Notes: generated from the letters alone by a model not told the origin. A stretch of 64,000 bases of DNA from Aerococcus loyolae (GCF_002871915.2 NZ_CP126958.1:1-64000); one strand, 5' to 3'; positions 1 through 11,001 are shown, counted from the first letter of the stretch. Translations and numbers: made by a program.

Positions 1-1353
1 ATGGATCCTTTACAGGAACTTTGGCAAGTGGTGAGCGAGTATTTTCGTGAGCACTTGACCAAGGGAAGTTTCGATACCTGGATTTTGGGCCTCAAGCCCC
101 TGCGGATGGATCATGATGTCTTATACATCGAAGCTGTTTCCCAACTGCATAAAAAACATATTGAATCCAATTATATGATGCAGCTACAACAGGTTATTTA
201 TGACTATCTCGGCCGGGAAATTCGGATCGAAATTACACTCGACAACCAACAAGCGGGGAGCAATCACTTAGACTTCGGTCAAGCTGTTAGCCCAACTAGT
301 GCCCCAGCTGATAGCCGCCCAGCTAATCGGCATAGCGACTTGAACCCTAAATACACCTTCGAAAACTTTGTGGTAGGTGAAGGGAATAAAATGGCCCATG
401 CTGCTGCCTTAGCCGTAGCTGAAGGTCCAGGACGGGACTACAACCCGCTCTTCTTCTATGGGGGCGTAGGACTAGGAAAAACCCATCTCATGCAAGCGAT
501 TGGCCACGAAGTCTTACGGACTCATCCTGATGCCATTGTCAAATACGTTACCAGTGAGACCTTTACCAACGACTTCATTGAAGCGATTCGGACCAATACC
601 ATGCCGGACTTCCACCAAGCCTACCGCCATGTGGACATGCTCTTGGTCGATGATATTCAATTTATTGGTAACAAGCAGTCGACCCAGGAAGAGTTCTTCC
701 ATACCTTTAACGCACTCTACAATAATAATAAGCATATCGTCCTCACCAGCGACCGCGATGCTAGTCAAATTCCTGAGTTAGAGGACCGACTAGTTTCCCG
801 CTTTAAGCAAGGCCTATCGACGGATATCACCCCACCAGACTTGGAAACGCGGATTGCCATTCTGCGCAACAAAGCCAAGGTGAACGGCATTGATATCCCA
901 GACGAAACTCTCTCCTATATCGCTGGTCAAATTGATACCAATATTCGCGAGTTAGAGGGAGCCCTCACCAGCGTCCAAGCCTATGCGGTCATGAACCAAG
1001 AAGAGCTCAGTCCAGATGTCGCCGCGCGGGCCTTATCCAATTATCGCGACGCCAACACCAAGAAGGTGCCAAGTATTGCTGAAATTCAAGAAACCGTAGC
1101 CGATTACTTTGACCTGACTGTGGCTGATTTAAAAGGGAAGAAACGGAAACGGGACATTGTCGTCCCCCGGCAAATTGCCATGTTCCTCTCGCGGGAAATT
1201 ACTGATGCCTCCCTGCCTAAGATTGGCCAAGAATTCGGCGGCAAAGACCATACCACAGTCCTCCATGCCCATGAAAAAATCTCAGAAGCTATGAAATCAG
1301 CCACTGAGATTAAGGAAAATGTCGAAAGTATTCAAAATTTACTCAAACGTTAG
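1..1353 (+). CDS. dnaA: Chromosomal replication initiator DnaA
   Basis: AAA+ ATPase that binds DnaA boxes at oriC, opens the duplex and loads the helicase. The 450-residue length is normal for Firmicutes. Visible parts are an N-terminal DnaB/partner-binding domain (about 1-80), a variable linker rich in Ser/Pro/Ala (about 85-115), the Walker A motif GGVGLGKT at 154-161, Walker B LLVDDI near 214-219, and the domain IV signature GGKDHTTVLHA near 414-424 that reads the DnaA box. The window starts at its ATG, so the upstream promoter and any rpmH-side origin half are not visible. The 247 bp after it hold two perfect DnaA boxes and then dnaN, the usual order at a Firmicute origin. Confidence 0.99.
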   Translation: MDPLQELWQVVSEYFREHLTKGSFDTWILGLKPLRMDHDVLYIEAVSQLHKKHIESNYMMQLQQVIYDYLGREIRIEITLDNQQAGSNHLDFGQAVSPTSAPADSRPANRHSDLNPKYTFENFVVGEGNKMAHAAALAVAEGPGRDYNPLFFYGGVGLGKTHLMQAIGHEVLRTHPDAIVKYVTSETFTNDFIEAIRTNTMPDFHQAYRHVDMLLVDDIQFIGNKQSTQEEFFHTFNALYNNNKHIVLTSDRDASQIPELEDRLVSRFKQGLSTDITPPDLETRIAILRNKAKVNGIDIPDETLSYIAGQIDTNIRELEGALTSVQAYAVMNQEELSPDVAARALSNYRDANTKKVPSIAEIQETVADYFDLTVADLKGKKRKRDIVVPRQIAMFLSREITDASLPKIGQEFGGKDHTTVLHAHEKISEAMKSATEIKENVESIQNLLKR

Positions 1354-1428
1354 CTTCCAAGCCGACTCTTCTATCATCAAGGCAGGCAAAGTGAGCTTTT
1401 TATGCTAAACTAATAAGAGAAAAAGTCC

Positions 1429-1478
1429 TGTGGATAAATACCTAAGTTAGGCACAAGCCTACCCACAACTTATCCACA
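1429..1478. promoter_or_regulatory. DnaA boxes of the dnaA-dnaN intergenic region (oriC)
   Basis: Two perfect 9-mer DnaA boxes lie in the dnaA-dnaN gap: TGTGGATAA at 1429-1437 (minus orientation) and TTATCCACA at 1470-1478 (plus orientation). They face each other and are followed by an AT-rich stretch around 1540-1575 that could serve as an unwinding element. This matches the downstream half of a bipartite Firmicute oriC. The half upstream of dnaA would lie outside the window. Confidence 0.85.
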
Positions 1479-1600
1479 AGTGGAAAAGTTTTAAGGTCAC
1501 TTCTTTGAGGAAGTTTTCAACAGCTTCCACATGACCTACTACTATTACTATACTATTAATATATATATAAATAAGCACGCATCCAGCAAAGGAGCTTTTT

Positions 1601-2752
1601 ATGAAATTTACAATTAAACGTTCCATCTTTGTTGATCATTTAAACAATGTCCAACGAGCGATATCCTCACGGACAACTATTCCGATACTAACCGGAATTA
1701 AAATCGCTGTTCTGGATTCAGGAATCATCCTTACTGGTAGTGATTCAACTATTTCGATTGAAATTTATATTTCTAAAGAAGATGAAAGTAACCAGTTATC
1801 GATTGCTGAGACAGGGTCTATTGTTCTCCCTTCCCGTTTCCTTGGTGACATTGTCAAAAAATTACCTGAAGACCAACTCACCTTGGAAGTCCAAGATAAC
1901 CTACAAACCGTTATCCGTTCAGGAGAATCCGTCTTTAACCTCAATGGGACTGCCGGCAGTGAATACCCCACTCTCCCTGAAATTGATGCCGATTCGACCT
2001 ATGTCTTACCGGGGCATCTCTTTAAACGGGTGGTTAACCACACCATTATTTCGGTATCTAACCAACAAATCCGCCCGCTCTTTACCGGGGTTCACTTCAT
2101 TCTGGCCGATGAGCAACTGAAAGCGGTATCAACCGACTCCCACCGGCTCAGTCAACGGATTGTGCCTTTGACCATGCCAGAAGAAAGCCAAGGTAAAGCT
2201 TTAGAGATCAATATTCCAGGACAAACCCTGACCGAACTCACCCGCCTAGTGGATGATAATGAAGATATTGAAATGATGGTCACCGATAACCAAGTCCTCT
2301 TTAAGATTGATAACGTCTACCTCTATTCCAGATTATTGGAAGGAAACTATCCCGATACCGACCGCTTGTTGAGCTTGGACTACAACACTAAAATTAAAGT
2401 TGATGCCCAAGAATTGGTGCACGCGGTGGAACGGGCTTTAATCTTAAGCCACCAAGGCAAGAACAATGTGGTTAAACTTTCCCTCTCCCAAGAAGAAGCC
2501 ATTCTTTCCGGTCACTCTTCTGAGATTGGTTATGTTAAGGAAAGACTCAGTCTTTTAAGCTTTGAAGGCGATGACTTGGAAATTTCCTTTAACCCTGATT
2601 ACTTACGGGAAGCTCTGCGGAGTTTTGGCGGCCAAGATGTGGTCATTCGTTTCGTTAACCCGACCCACTCCTTTATCTTGACCCCAAGTGAAGATGAAGA
2701 TGAATTTAACATGGTTCAACTCATCACCCCAATCCGAACACCTGGTAATTAA
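1601..2752 (+). CDS. dnaN: DNA polymerase III sliding clamp (beta subunit)
   Basis: Forms the ring-shaped dimer that tethers DNA polymerase III and other repair and replication enzymes to DNA. At 383 residues it has the usual length for three tandem clamp folds, and it ends with the conserved clamp C-terminus MVQLITPIRTPGN. The ATG follows an AAAGGAGC ribosome binding site. It sits directly after dnaA, as in most bacteria. A large structured repeat begins 3 bp after the stop codon and is followed by an intrinsic terminator at 3049-3080, so the transcript has an unusually long structured 3' end. Confidence 0.99.
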   Translation: MKFTIKRSIFVDHLNNVQRAISSRTTIPILTGIKIAVLDSGIILTGSDSTISIEIYISKEDESNQLSIAETGSIVLPSRFLGDIVKKLPEDQLTLEVQDNLQTVIRSGESVFNLNGTAGSEYPTLPEIDADSTYVLPGHLFKRVVNHTIISVSNQQIRPLFTGVHFILADEQLKAVSTDSHRLSQRIVPLTMPEESQGKALEINIPGQTLTELTRLVDDNEDIEMMVTDNQVLFKIDNVYLYSRLLEGNYPDTDRLLSLDYNTKIKVDAQELVHAVERALILSHQGKNNVVKLSLSQEEAILSGHSSEIGYVKERLSLLSFEGDDLEISFNPDYLREALRSFGGQDVVIRFVNPTHSFILTPSEDEDEFNMVQLITPIRTPGN

Positions 2753-2755
2753 TAT

Positions 2756-3050
2756 GAGAGTGTGACAAAAGTCGAACAGAGCCCTGAAGAGCTACGCATA
2801 CTATATCTGTAACTCGCTCTTCGCTTCGAACAGCTATAGCAACTGGAGCAAATTATGAACAGTAGCTGAAAGCTACTGGAAATGATTTGTAGTTGGGTTC
2901 GACTTGGCAGACTTGGAGTGATTTCACAAGTCAGAAACAAGCGAATGCTTCGCTTTTATTCTGACTTGCTCCAATCATCCAAGTCTAAACGCCTAGTCTC
3001 ACACCCTGTATGAAGTGGACGTCAGGGCTGAGTTTTGGAACACGTTTTAA
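2756..3050 (+). repeat. Structured 3'-end repeat R1 (with inserted module)
   Basis: Copy of the GAGAGTGTGACA family, starting 3 bp after the dnaN stop. The opening box is at 2756-2767 and the closing GGAACACGTTTT ends near 3047. The main stem pairs AGCCCTGA (2780-2787) with TCAGGGCT (3022-3029). It is the longest copy. The interior carries the 58-bp module at 2791-2848 (shared with two other copies) plus extra hairpins at about 2850-3000. No coding potential is evident; a 63-residue minus-strand frame is a by-product of the palindromes. Confidence 0.8.
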
Positions 3051-3080
3051 AAGACTAAGGCTTCTGTCTTAGTCTTTTTT
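3049..3080 (+). terminator. Intrinsic terminator after dnaN and R1
   Basis: An 11-bp stem, AAAAGACTAAG (3049-3059) with CTTAGTCTTTT (3068-3078), is followed by a T-run. It lies directly at the end of repeat R1, so R1 should be within the dnaN transcript. Confidence 0.85.
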
Positions 3081-3191
3081 ATTGGAAAATTTCTCTTTCA
3101 AAAGCTTATCTTGCTCAGTTTTAGACAAGCGTTTCCATTGCATGCTGAAACCGATTACTTTACTATAAAGTTAACATAAGGAGGCATTACA

Positions 3192-4526
3192 ATGACAATT
3201 GAAAGACAAGTTGACGACAAATATCTCACTACCTTTATCCATGAATCAGAAGCCGGCCATGCGGAAGGGATTATCTATCCTGAAAATGAAGAAGAAATCG
3301 TTGAAGCCGTCAAGAAAGCCCAGGCTGAAGGGAAGAAGCTCGTGACCATTGGTGGGCATACGGCTCTGGCTGGTGGCACCTATCCTCAAGGTGAAATCCT
3401 CTTAAATCTGGAAAAAATGAATCAAATCCTCGACCTCGATAAAGAAACCTTGACCTTGACCGTGGAAGCGGGCGTGACTTTAAACCAAGTCCGTGATTAT
3501 TTAGAGGGTAGTGGCTATTTCTATGCCCCTGACCCTGGTGAAAAACGGGCTACCGTAGCGGGTAATGCGGCCACTAATGCAGGTGGTATGCGGGCCATTA
3601 AATATGGGGTGACCCGGGATAATATCCGTTCCATGCGGGTGGTTTTAGCCAATGGTGAAGTGATTAATGCCGGTAGCTTGAATAATAAGGATTCCTCAGG
3701 CTATGACTTGAAGGATCTCTTCATCGGTTCAGAAGGGACCTTGGGCATTATCAGTCAATTACAATTGAAATTGCGGGTAGAACCCAAGTATGAAAATTCC
3801 CTCTTAATCGGTTTTGACCGCCTAGAAGAATTAGGACCGGTCATTTATGAAATCTTGCATTCCTCTGTGGCACCTACCGCCCTGGAAATGTTTGAACACG
3901 ATGCTATCACCTACGCTGAAGAATTGCTCGGTAAGGAAATGCCAAGTAAAACTGGCCAAGCCTTCCTCTTAGTCACCCTCAGTGGTAACCAGGAAGCGGC
4001 CATCCAAAAAGATCTGGAAAACTTGGAAAAAATCGCTCAAAATGCCGGGGCTTTAGCGACTGAACTCTTAAGCGGTGAAGTGGAAAAAGGCGTCTGGGAC
4101 ATCCGTGACCATATCCTCTCAGGAATTTATAAGGCAGGTCCCATGCGCTTAGATGACCCTGTCGTTCCGGTCAATAAGATCACCCAAGCCATCAATAAAT
4201 CCAAAGAGATTGCCGATGACTTAGGGATTGCCTCCACTTTCTTTGGTCATGCCGGAGATGGTAATATCCATATCTGCCTCATGAAGAAAGAACTCAATGA
4301 CCAAGAATGGGAAGACCGTCTCCACCAATATGACCTCCGCCTCTATGACTTCTTAGCTGAAAACGGCGGGCTCCCTTCTGGAGAACATGGAATTGGTCTC
4401 GAACGGGTGAAATTCATGCCCATCTTCTTCTCTGAAACGGAATTAAATACCATGAAAGCCATTAAAAAAGCCCTTGACCCCAATAACCTCCTCAACCCAG
4501 GCCGGGTCATTGAAGTAGATGAGTAA
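3192..4526 (+). CDS. FAD-linked 2-hydroxyacid dehydrogenase (GlcD/D-lactate dehydrogenase type)
   Basis: Predicted to oxidise a 2-hydroxyacid such as glycolate or D-lactate with FAD. The N-terminal half is a PCMH-type FAD-binding domain (about 35-215) with the PDPGEKRATVAGNAATNAGG region and an SxGYDLKDLFIGSEGTLG segment. The C-terminal half is the FAD-oxidase C domain with the family signature PSGEHGIGLERVKF near the end. Length (444 residues) is typical. The ATG follows AAGGAGG. A likely promoter, TTGCAT-17 bp-TACTAT, lies around 3138-3166. It is monocistronic, with a terminator at 4550-4577. Substrate cannot be settled from sequence; no glcE/F-like partners are adjacent. Confidence 0.85.
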   Translation: MTIERQVDDKYLTTFIHESEAGHAEGIIYPENEEEIVEAVKKAQAEGKKLVTIGGHTALAGGTYPQGEILLNLEKMNQILDLDKETLTLTVEAGVTLNQVRDYLEGSGYFYAPDPGEKRATVAGNAATNAGGMRAIKYGVTRDNIRSMRVVLANGEVINAGSLNNKDSSGYDLKDLFIGSEGTLGIISQLQLKLRVEPKYENSLLIGFDRLEELGPVIYEILHSSVAPTALEMFEHDAITYAEELLGKEMPSKTGQAFLLVTLSGNQEAAIQKDLENLEKIAQNAGALATELLSGEVEKGVWDIRDHILSGIYKAGPMRLDDPVVPVNKITQAINKSKEIADDLGIASTFFGHAGDGNIHICLMKKELNDQEWEDRLHQYDLRLYDFLAENGGLPSGEHGIGLERVKFMPIFFSETELNTMKAIKKALDPNNLLNPGRVIEVDE

Positions 4527-4549
4527 AAAAAGATAATTGAAAGCAAATG

Positions 4550-4577
4550 AAGCTGGGACGACATCCCAGCTTTTTTT
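4550..4577 (+). terminator. Intrinsic terminator
   Basis: AAGCTGGGA and TCCCAGCTT pair around a 5-base loop and are followed by seven T. It ends the FAD-linked dehydrogenase transcript. Confidence 0.9.
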
Positions 4578-4755
4578 ACGGCCAAGTTCACAAGCGGAGA
4601 GGCTGCCCACCCTAGTCTCAACTTAATTTTTTAACTTATCCGCACTTAAAGTCCATTCCACATGTCAAACTTTCATTTTTAGGCTTTAATGGACTTCTAA
4701 AAAGCATTAGTAGGAAGTGGCTAAAAGAGGCTCTAGTGGAAAATAGGGCCTTTTT

Positions 4756-4784
4756 TTGCTTATATAGAGGATTTGGGGTATAAT
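4756..4784 (+). promoter_or_regulatory. Promoter of the yaaA-recF-gyrB-gyrA operon
   Basis: TTGCTT (4756-4761), a 17-bp spacer and a perfect TATAAT (4779-4784). It is the only good promoter in the gap before yaaA. The start of transcription should be near 4791, about 18 nt before an intrinsic terminator-like hairpin. Confidence 0.7.
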
Positions 4785-4808
4785 ATTACTTGAATAAGGG
4801 AGACAAAT

Positions 4809-4844
4809 CGTACTCTAAGAGACCGAATTGGAGTACGCTTTTTT
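4809..4844 (+). terminator. Leader terminator (possible attenuator) before yaaA-recF-gyrBA
   Basis: A 10-bp stem, CGTACTCTAA (4809-4818) with TTGGAGTACG (4828-4837, one G-T pair), is followed by C and six T. It stands between the operon promoter and yaaA, which begins only 28 bp later. No second promoter fits in the remaining space, so transcription must read through it. That suggests attenuation, although a role as a simple 5' stability hairpin is possible. Confidence 0.65.
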
Positions 4845-4872
4845 AGTTTAAAGTAAAGGGAGGCGGTGTGTG

Positions 4873-5136
4873 ATGTCAGACGTAGATATTGTCGCCATCG
4901 ATACTGAGTATATTACACTCGGACAGCTATTGAAGGCACTGGGATATATCCAAACCGGAGGCCAGGCCAAAATTTACCTGGCCAATTACCCAGTGATCTT
5001 AGACGGTCAGGAAGAACAAAGACGGGGCAAGAAACTTTATCCCGGCTCTGTGGTTGAATTTCCGCATGAAGGAGCCATTTACGCTATTCGAGGGGCTAGC
5101 GAAAGCGATCCACTAGCAGATCACCATGCACCTTAA
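4873..5136 (+). CDS. yaaA: S4-domain RNA-binding protein YaaA
   Basis: Small protein (87 residues) with an S4-like RNA-binding fold: the segment ITLGQLLKALGYIQTGGQAK is the S4 alpha-loop and includes the conserved position for basic RNA contacts. The family is encoded between dnaN and recF in most Firmicutes and is linked to ribosome assembly, but its exact role is not fixed. The ATG at 4873 is chosen because the GGGAGGCGG site lies 6-7 bp upstream; a GTG at 4870 is an alternative that would leave too short a spacing. Its 3' end overlaps recF by 11 bp, which implies translational coupling. Confidence 0.9.
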   Translation: MSDVDIVAIDTEYITLGQLLKALGYIQTGGQAKIYLANYPVILDGQEEQRRGKKLYPGSVVEFPHEGAIYAIRGASESDPLADHHAP

Positions 5137-6244
5137 GTCACTTTACTTAAAGGACTTCCGTAATTACGACCAGGTCACCATGGACTTTGATCCGGGAATC
5201 AATGTCTTTATTGGCGACAATGCCCAAGGCAAGACCAACCTGATCGAAGCCATTTATATGCTGTCTTTGGCCCGGAGTCATCGGACGGCTAAGGAGCGGG
5301 AAGTGATCCGCTTTGGGGCTGATTTTGCCCGGATTGAAGGCCGAGTTGCCAAGAAGAATGGGGAGATTCCTTTATCCCTCACTATGACCAAAAAAGGCAA
5401 GATCGCCAAGCTCAACCGCCTGCAACAAGAGCGGCTGAGTGATTATATTGGGGCCTTCAATGTGGTGCTCTTTGCCCCCGAAGACCTGGAACTGGTCAAG
5501 GGTGCCCCGCAACTGCGCCGTACCTTTATTGACCGGGAACTGAGTCAAATGAACCCGACTTACCTCTATGACTCTAGTAATTACCAACACTTGCTCAAAC
5601 AGCGCAATACCTATTTGAAGCAGCTCCAGCGGCGGGAAGCCCACGATAAGTTGTATTTGAATGTCTTAACCGAACAGCTGGTGGACTTTGCCAGTCGGAT
5701 GATGGTCCAACGTTTCCAATTCATTCAGAAATTGGAAGCCTATGCAAAGCCTATCCATGCTCAATTATCCATGGATAAGGAGACACTGACCCTGGCCTAC
5801 CAAGCCAGCCTCACTGTCGATGAGACGTCCACGGTGGACCAATTAAAAACCGAGCTCATGGACAAATTTCAGTCCATCCAAGAACGTGAAATTGAAGTGG
5901 GCTCCACTCAAATCGGTCCCCAACGTGATGATTTAAAGTTAATGATTAATGATAAAGTCGTTCAACAATACGGGTCCCAAGGCCAACAGCGGACCACGGT
6001 TTTGAGTTTGAAGTTGGCAGAGATTGAATGCATGCACGAAACCCTCGGGGAATACCCCATATTATTATTAGATGATGTCTTAAGTGAATTGGACGACCAG
6101 CGTCAAACCCATCTGCTGAAAACTATTGAGAAAAAAGTCCAAACCTTCTTGACTACAACCAGTATGGAAGGCATCCAGGCAGATAAGATTGACGATCCTG
6201 ACCTCTTTACCATTAAGGCGGGTCAGGTGGAATTGAAGGAGTGA
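5126..6244 (+). CDS. recF: DNA replication and repair protein RecF
   Basis: SMC-like ATPase that acts with RecO and RecR to load RecA at single-strand gaps. The 372 residues have the family length. Walker A is GDNAQGKTN near residues 30-38, the ABC signature lies in GSQGQQRTT near 285-295, and Walker B is [13 protein letters not shown] near 310-322. It overlaps yaaA at its 5' end and is followed 10 bp later by gyrB, so yaaA-recF-gyrB-gyrA forms one operon. Confidence 0.98.
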   Translation: MHLKSLYLKDFRNYDQVTMDFDPGINVFIGDNAQGKTNLIEAIYMLSLARSHRTAKEREVIRFGADFARIEGRVAKKNGEIPLSLTMTKKGKIAKLNRLQQERLSDYIGAFNVVLFAPEDLELVKGAPQLRRTFIDRELSQMNPTYLYDSSNYQHLLKQRNTYLKQLQRREAHDKLYLNVLTEQLVDFASRMMVQRFQFIQKLEAYAKPIHAQLSMDKETLTLAYQASLTVDETSTVDQLKTELMDKFQSIQEREIEVGSTQIGPQRDDLKLMINDKVVQQYGSQGQQRTTVLSLKLAEIECMHETLGEYPILLLDDVLSELDDQRQTHLLKTIEKKVQTFLTTTSMEGIQADKIDDPDLFTIKAGQVELKE

Positions 6245-6254
6245 ATCAAGCAAG

Positions 6255-8237
6255 ATGGCAGAAAATCAAGCAAATAATTCCGAACACGAACAACCTCAAA
6301 ACCATAACCCTAAAGATAAAAATCAGCCCAACCAGGCCGGCGAATATAATGCCAGTCAGATCCAAGTCCTCGAGGGCTTAGAAGCGGTGCGCAAGCGGCC
6401 CGGGATGTATATCGGTTCGACCGGGGCCCCTGGTCTCCACCACCTGGTTTGGGAAATCGTCGATAATTCCATTGACGAAGCCCTGGCTGGTTATGCAGAT
6501 AAGATTGATATCAAGATTGAAAGTGATGGTTCCATTACCGTCATCGATAATGGACGGGGAATTCCGGTCGATATCCAGGAAAAAACCGGCCGTCCTGCGG
6601 TGGAAACCGTCTTTACCGTCCTCCATGCCGGGGGGAAATTCGGCGGTGGCGGTTATAAGGTCTCCGGGGGCTTACACGGTGTGGGGGCTTCCGTGGTTAA
6701 CGCGCTCTCAACCAAACTCCGGGTTGAAGTCTACCGGGATGGTAAGATTTACCAGCAAGAATACAGCCGCGGACATATCGTTTCCGACTTGAAAGTGGTC
6801 GGCCAAAGCGATAAAACCGGTACGGTAGTTAATTTTGTGGCCGATCCTGAGATCTTTACCGATACCACTGACTATGACTTCCAAACCCTCAATAAACGGG
6901 TCCGGGAATTAGCTTTCTTAAACAAAGGCTTGCATATTACCCTAGAAGACCGTCGCGAGGAAGATTCCCAGGAAGTTGCCTACCAATATGAAGGTGGGAT
7001 TAAAGAATACGTCCAATACCTCAATGAAAATAAGGAAATCCTCTTTGAAGAACCGGTTTACTTGGAAGGGCAAATGGATGATATTGAAGTGGAAGTCGCC
7101 TTCCAATATACGGCTGGCTACCATAGCAATTTCATGTCCTTTGCCAACAATATCCATACCTTTGAAGGCGGGACCCATGAGTCGGGGATTAAGACCGCCC
7201 TCACCCGGACTATCAACGACTATGCCCGCAGTCAAAACCTGCTCAAGGAAAAAGACGATAACTTATCCGGGGAAGATGTCCGTGAAGGCTTAACCCTGAT
7301 TGTTTCGATCCGCCACCCTAATCCTCAATTTGAAGGGCAAACCAAGATGAAACTGGGGAACTCGGAAGTTCGGACCATTACTGACCGTCTCTTTGGTCAA
7401 CATTTGGAACAATTCCTATATGAGACCCCAAACATTGCCCGGCAAATTGTCGATAAGGGAATCCTGGCTTCTAAGGCTCGGCAAGCCGCTAAACGGGCCC
7501 GGGAAATGACCCGGAAGAAGTCGGGCTTAGAGATCTCTAACCTGCCGGGTAAACTGGCCGACTGTTCCAGCCGGGTACCGGAAGAATGCGAACTCTTCAT
7601 CGTCGAAGGAAATTCTGCGGGTGGCTCAGCCAAATTAGGTCGGGACCGTCACTTCCAGGCTATCTTACCCATCCGTGGGAAGATTTTGAATGTGGAGAAG
7701 GCCTCTATGGACCGGATCCTGGCCAATGAGGAAATTCGCTCCCTCTTTACCGCCATGGGAACCGGTTGGGGCAATGATTTTGATGTGACCAAGGCCCGTT
7801 ACCATAAATTGGTGATCATGACCGATGCCGACGTCGACGGGGCCCATATCCGGACCCTCTTATTAACCCTGATTTATCGCTACATGCGTCCCCTACTCGA
7901 TGCGGGCTATATCTACATTGCGGTACCACCGCTTTACCAAGTTCGCCAAGGCAAGACCATCCACTATGTCAACAGTGACCAAGAACTCAATGATTACATG
8001 AAGACCCTAGCGGAACGTCCTCGTCCTAGTGTCCAACGCTATAAGGGGCTGGGGGAAATGGACGCTGAACAATTATGGGAAACCACCATGGACCCAACCC
8101 AACGGCAAATGCTGCAAGTGACGGTTGATGACGCCCAGGAAGCGGACCGGAATATCTCCATGCTGATGGGGGACTTAGTCGCACCACGGCGTGATTTTAT
8201 CGAGAATAATGCGACTTATGCCACCATCGACTTATAG
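6255..8237 (+). CDS. gyrB: DNA gyrase subunit B
   Basis: ATPase subunit of the type II topoisomerase that introduces negative supercoils. It has an N-terminal acidic/Asn/Gln-rich tail (about 1-35), then a GHKL ATPase domain with [10 protein letters not shown] and GRGIPVD. The TOPRIM domain has EGNSAGGSA (Glu near 451) and the metal-binding [11 protein letters not shown] near 522-532. The 660 residues are slightly longer than usual because of the N-terminal extension. The nearest Shine-Dalgarno, AAGGAG inside the end of recF, is rather far from the ATG (about 13 bp), so coupling to recF translation is likely. Confidence 0.99.
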   Translation: MAENQANNSEHEQPQNHNPKDKNQPNQAGEYNASQIQVLEGLEAVRKRPGMYIGSTGAPGLHHLVWEIVDNSIDEALAGYADKIDIKIESDGSITVIDNGRGIPVDIQEKTGRPAVETVFTVLHAGGKFGGGGYKVSGGLHGVGASVVNALSTKLRVEVYRDGKIYQQEYSRGHIVSDLKVVGQSDKTGTVVNFVADPEIFTDTTDYDFQTLNKRVRELAFLNKGLHITLEDRREEDSQEVAYQYEGGIKEYVQYLNENKEILFEEPVYLEGQMDDIEVEVAFQYTAGYHSNFMSFANNIHTFEGGTHESGIKTALTRTINDYARSQNLLKEKDDNLSGEDVREGLTLIVSIRHPNPQFEGQTKMKLGNSEVRTITDRLFGQHLEQFLYETPNIARQIVDKGILASKARQAAKRAREMTRKKSGLEISNLPGKLADCSSRVPEECELFIVEGNSAGGSAKLGRDRHFQAILPIRGKILNVEKASMDRILANEEIRSLFTAMGTGWGNDFDVTKARYHKLVIMTDADVDGAHIRTLLLTLIYRYMRPLLDAGYIYIAVPPLYQVRQGKTIHYVNSDQELNDYMKTLAERPRPSVQRYKGLGEMDAEQLWETTMDPTQRQMLQVTVDDAQEADRNISMLMGDLVAPRRDFIENNATYATIDL

Positions 8238-8256
8238 AAAGGAAGGTTGATAATCA

Positions 8257-10911
8257 ATGGTTGAAGAACATAAACAACCCGCGCCACGTGAAATATCACA
8301 TGAAATGCGTAACTCCTTCCTGGATTATGCCATGAGTGTTATCGTCGCCCGGGCCCTCCCCGATGTGCGTGACGGTCTCAAACCCGTCCACCGCCGGATT
8401 CTCTATGGGATGAATGAACTCGGGGTCACTCCGGACAAACCCTATAAGAAATCAGCCCGGATTGTCGGGGATGTTATGGGTAAGTACCACCCCCATGGGG
8501 ATTCAGCGATTTATGAATCTATGGTGCGGATGGCCCAAGACTTCTCCTACCGCTACATGTTAGTTGATGGGCACGGAAACTTTGGTTCGGTCGACGGGGA
8601 CCAAGCCGCGGCTATGCGTTATACCGAGGCCCGGCTCAGTAAGATTGCCTTGGAAATGGTCCGCGATATCAATAAGAAAACCGTGGACTTTATTCCTAAC
8701 TATGATGGGGAAGAACGTGAACCCGAAGTCCTCCCCTCCCGCTTCCCTAACCTCTTAGTTAATGGAGCTACTGGGATCGCGGTAGGGATGACCACCAATA
8801 TTCCTCCTCATAATTTAAGTGAAGTCATCCAGGCCCTCCATATTCTGATGAAGAACCCCAAGGCAACCACCCAAGACCTGATGGAAGCCATTCCTGGTCC
8901 TGATTTTCCGACTGCGGGGATCGTAATCGGTAAGGCCGGGATTAAGAAGGCCTATGAAACCGGGAAAGGTCGGATTATCGTCCGCGCCCGGGCAGAAATT
9001 GACACCATGGCCAGCGGTAAGGAACGCATTATCGTCAGCGAAATTCCTTACATGGTTAACAAGGCCAAGTTAGTGGAACGGATTGCCGACTTGGCGCGTG
9101 ACAAACGGATTGATGGGATTACCGCGGTCCGCGATGAAACTGGCCGTCAAGGCATGCGGATTGTGATTGAATGCCGCAAAGATGCCAGTGCCAGCGTGAT
9201 CTTGAACAACCTCTTCAAGCAAACGCAAATGCAAACCAACTTTAACTTTAATATGGTGGCCATTGACCAAGGCGTGCCTCGGACCCTTAGTCTCAAGCAA
9301 ATCCTCAACCGTTACTTGGACCACCAAGAAGAAATTATCCGGCGCCGGTCCATCTTTGAAAAGGAAAAGGCGGAAGCTAGAGCCCATATCTTAGAAGGCT
9401 TACAGATCGCCTTAGACCACATTGATGAGATTGTTAACATCTTACGGTCATCCAAGACCGGTGACCAGGCTAAAAGCATCTTTATGGACCAATATGGTCT
9501 CTCCGATAAGCAAGCCCAAGCCATCCTCGACATGCGTTTAGTTCGCTTGACCGGCTTGGAACGGGAAAAGATCGATAATGAACATCAAGACTTGATGGAA
9601 GAAATTGCCTACTTGAATGAAGTCTTAGCCAGCGAAGAAAAACGTTATGAAATTATCTACCAAGAACTCTTAGAAATTGAAAAACGTTTCGGTGACGAAC
9701 GTCGGACCGAAATTCGCGTGGGTGAAATTACTAATTTAGAAGATGAAGACTTAATTGAAGAAAGCAATGTCCTCATTACCCTCTCACGTAAGGGTTATAT
9801 CAAGCGGGTAGAAGACTCTGAATACCGGACCCAAAACCGGGGCGGACGTGGCGTGAAGGGCATGGCCTTACAGGATGGCGACTATATTGATGCCATGCTG
9901 TCGACCTCGACCCACGATGTCATCCTCTGCTTTACGGACCGCGGCCGCGTTTTCCAAATTAAGGGCTATGAAATCCCTGAATACGGCCGGGCAGCCAAGG
10001 GTCTCCCCATTGTTAACTTGCTCAATCTCCAAGAAGATGAACAAGTCCGCGGGGTAATTAATGTGACCCCAAGTGATAAGGCCGCTAACACGGAAGATTA
10101 CTTCTTCTTTGTCACCAAGCAAGGACGGGTCAAACGGACGCCGATTGAGGAATACTTCAATATCCGAAATAATGGTCTGATTGCCATTAACCTCCGTGAT
10201 GACGATGAATTAGTCGCTGTCTTACAAACCAGTGGCCAAGATAATATTATTCTCGGCTCCCGCCAAGGTTATGCGGTCTCCTTTGCTGAAGACGATGTCC
10301 GGTCCATGGGGCGGACAGCGACGGGGGTTCGTGGTATCCGTCTCGATAAGGACGACTATGTGGTTGGAGCCTCGATTTTAGGCCCTGATCAAGATGTCTT
10401 GATCGTGACAGAAAAGGGTTACGGCAAACGCACCCCTGCCGATGAGTACAGCATCAAGCACCGGGGCGGCAAGGGGGTTAAGACCGTCAACATTACTGAA
10501 AAGAACGGTCCCCTAGTTGGCTTAGCTACCGTTGACTTGGATGAAGATATCATGCTGATGACCGATGAAGGCGTAGTGATTCGCTTCCATTCCGTTGATA
10601 TTTCTCAAACTGGTCGGGCCACCCAAGGCGTTCGACTCATGCGCTTAGATGAAGCCGCTCACGTGTCCACCATGGCCGTTGTCGATCCAGAGGACGATGA
10701 GGAAGCCTTGAAAGAGGCAGAGACTGTGGAAGCTGATCCAGACCAACAAGGTCAATACGCCACTGAAACCGGCTTAAGTGACCCTGACATTGATTCAGGT
10801 GATGACCAAGATACAGCCCGCCTCAGCCAAGACCAAATCCAAAGCAAAATGCAAGACTTCTCTAATCAACTCTTAGAGGAAGATGATAGTCAAAGATCCG
10901 ATGAAGACTAA
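8257..10911 (+). CDS. gyrA: DNA gyrase subunit A
   Basis: DNA-cleaving subunit of gyrase. The catalytic tyrosine lies in [11 protein letters not shown] near residue 123. The C-terminal beta-pinwheel includes the GyrA box, [11 protein letters not shown], and repeated blades. The quinolone-resistance region reads [11 protein letters not shown], the sensitive-type Ser and Glu. The 884-residue length reflects a strongly acidic, low-complexity tail of about 75 residues after the pinwheel. It has a good GAAAGGAAGG site and starts 19 bp after gyrB. It is the last gene of the operon, ending at a strong terminator. Confidence 0.99.
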   Translation: MVEEHKQPAPREISHEMRNSFLDYAMSVIVARALPDVRDGLKPVHRRILYGMNELGVTPDKPYKKSARIVGDVMGKYHPHGDSAIYESMVRMAQDFSYRYMLVDGHGNFGSVDGDQAAAMRYTEARLSKIALEMVRDINKKTVDFIPNYDGEEREPEVLPSRFPNLLVNGATGIAVGMTTNIPPHNLSEVIQALHILMKNPKATTQDLMEAIPGPDFPTAGIVIGKAGIKKAYETGKGRIIVRARAEIDTMASGKERIIVSEIPYMVNKAKLVERIADLARDKRIDGITAVRDETGRQGMRIVIECRKDASASVILNNLFKQTQMQTNFNFNMVAIDQGVPRTLSLKQILNRYLDHQEEIIRRRSIFEKEKAEARAHILEGLQIALDHIDEIVNILRSSKTGDQAKSIFMDQYGLSDKQAQAILDMRLVRLTGLEREKIDNEHQDLMEEIAYLNEVLASEEKRYEIIYQELLEIEKRFGDERRTEIRVGEITNLEDEDLIEESNVLITLSRKGYIKRVEDSEYRTQNRGGRGVKGMALQDGDYIDAMLSTSTHDVILCFTDRGRVFQIKGYEIPEYGRAAKGLPIVNLLNLQEDEQVRGVINVTPSDKAANTEDYFFFVTKQGRVKRTPIEEYFNIRNNGLIAINLRDDDELVAVLQTSGQDNIILGSRQGYAVSFAEDDVRSMGRTATGVRGIRLDKDDYVVGASILGPDQDVLIVTEKGYGKRTPADEYSIKHRGGKGVKTVNITEKNGPLVGLATVDLDEDIMLMTDEGVVIRFHSVDISQTGRATQGVRLMRLDEAAHVSTMAVVDPEDDEEALKEAETVEADPDQQGQYATETGLSDPDIDSGDDQDTARLSQDQIQSKMQDFSNQLLEEDDSQRSDED

Positions 10912-10950
10912 TGAAATAAAAATCACATGACTGAGTGATGATAAAAGCTG

Positions 10951-11001
10951 GAGTGTTCCTAAAAGTTGTATTTTTATCAACTTTAGGAGCACTCTTTTTT
11001 T
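10951..11001 (+). terminator. Intrinsic terminator of the gyrase operon
   Basis: GAGTGTTCCTAAAAGTTG (10951-10968) pairs with CAACTTTAGGAGCACTC (10978-10994), followed by seven T. This is a very stable stem. Confidence 0.92.

Noticed and set aside
8281..8300. CACGTGAAAT in gyrA as an eighth parS site
   Set aside because: Only half of the palindrome matches, and it lies in coding sequence.
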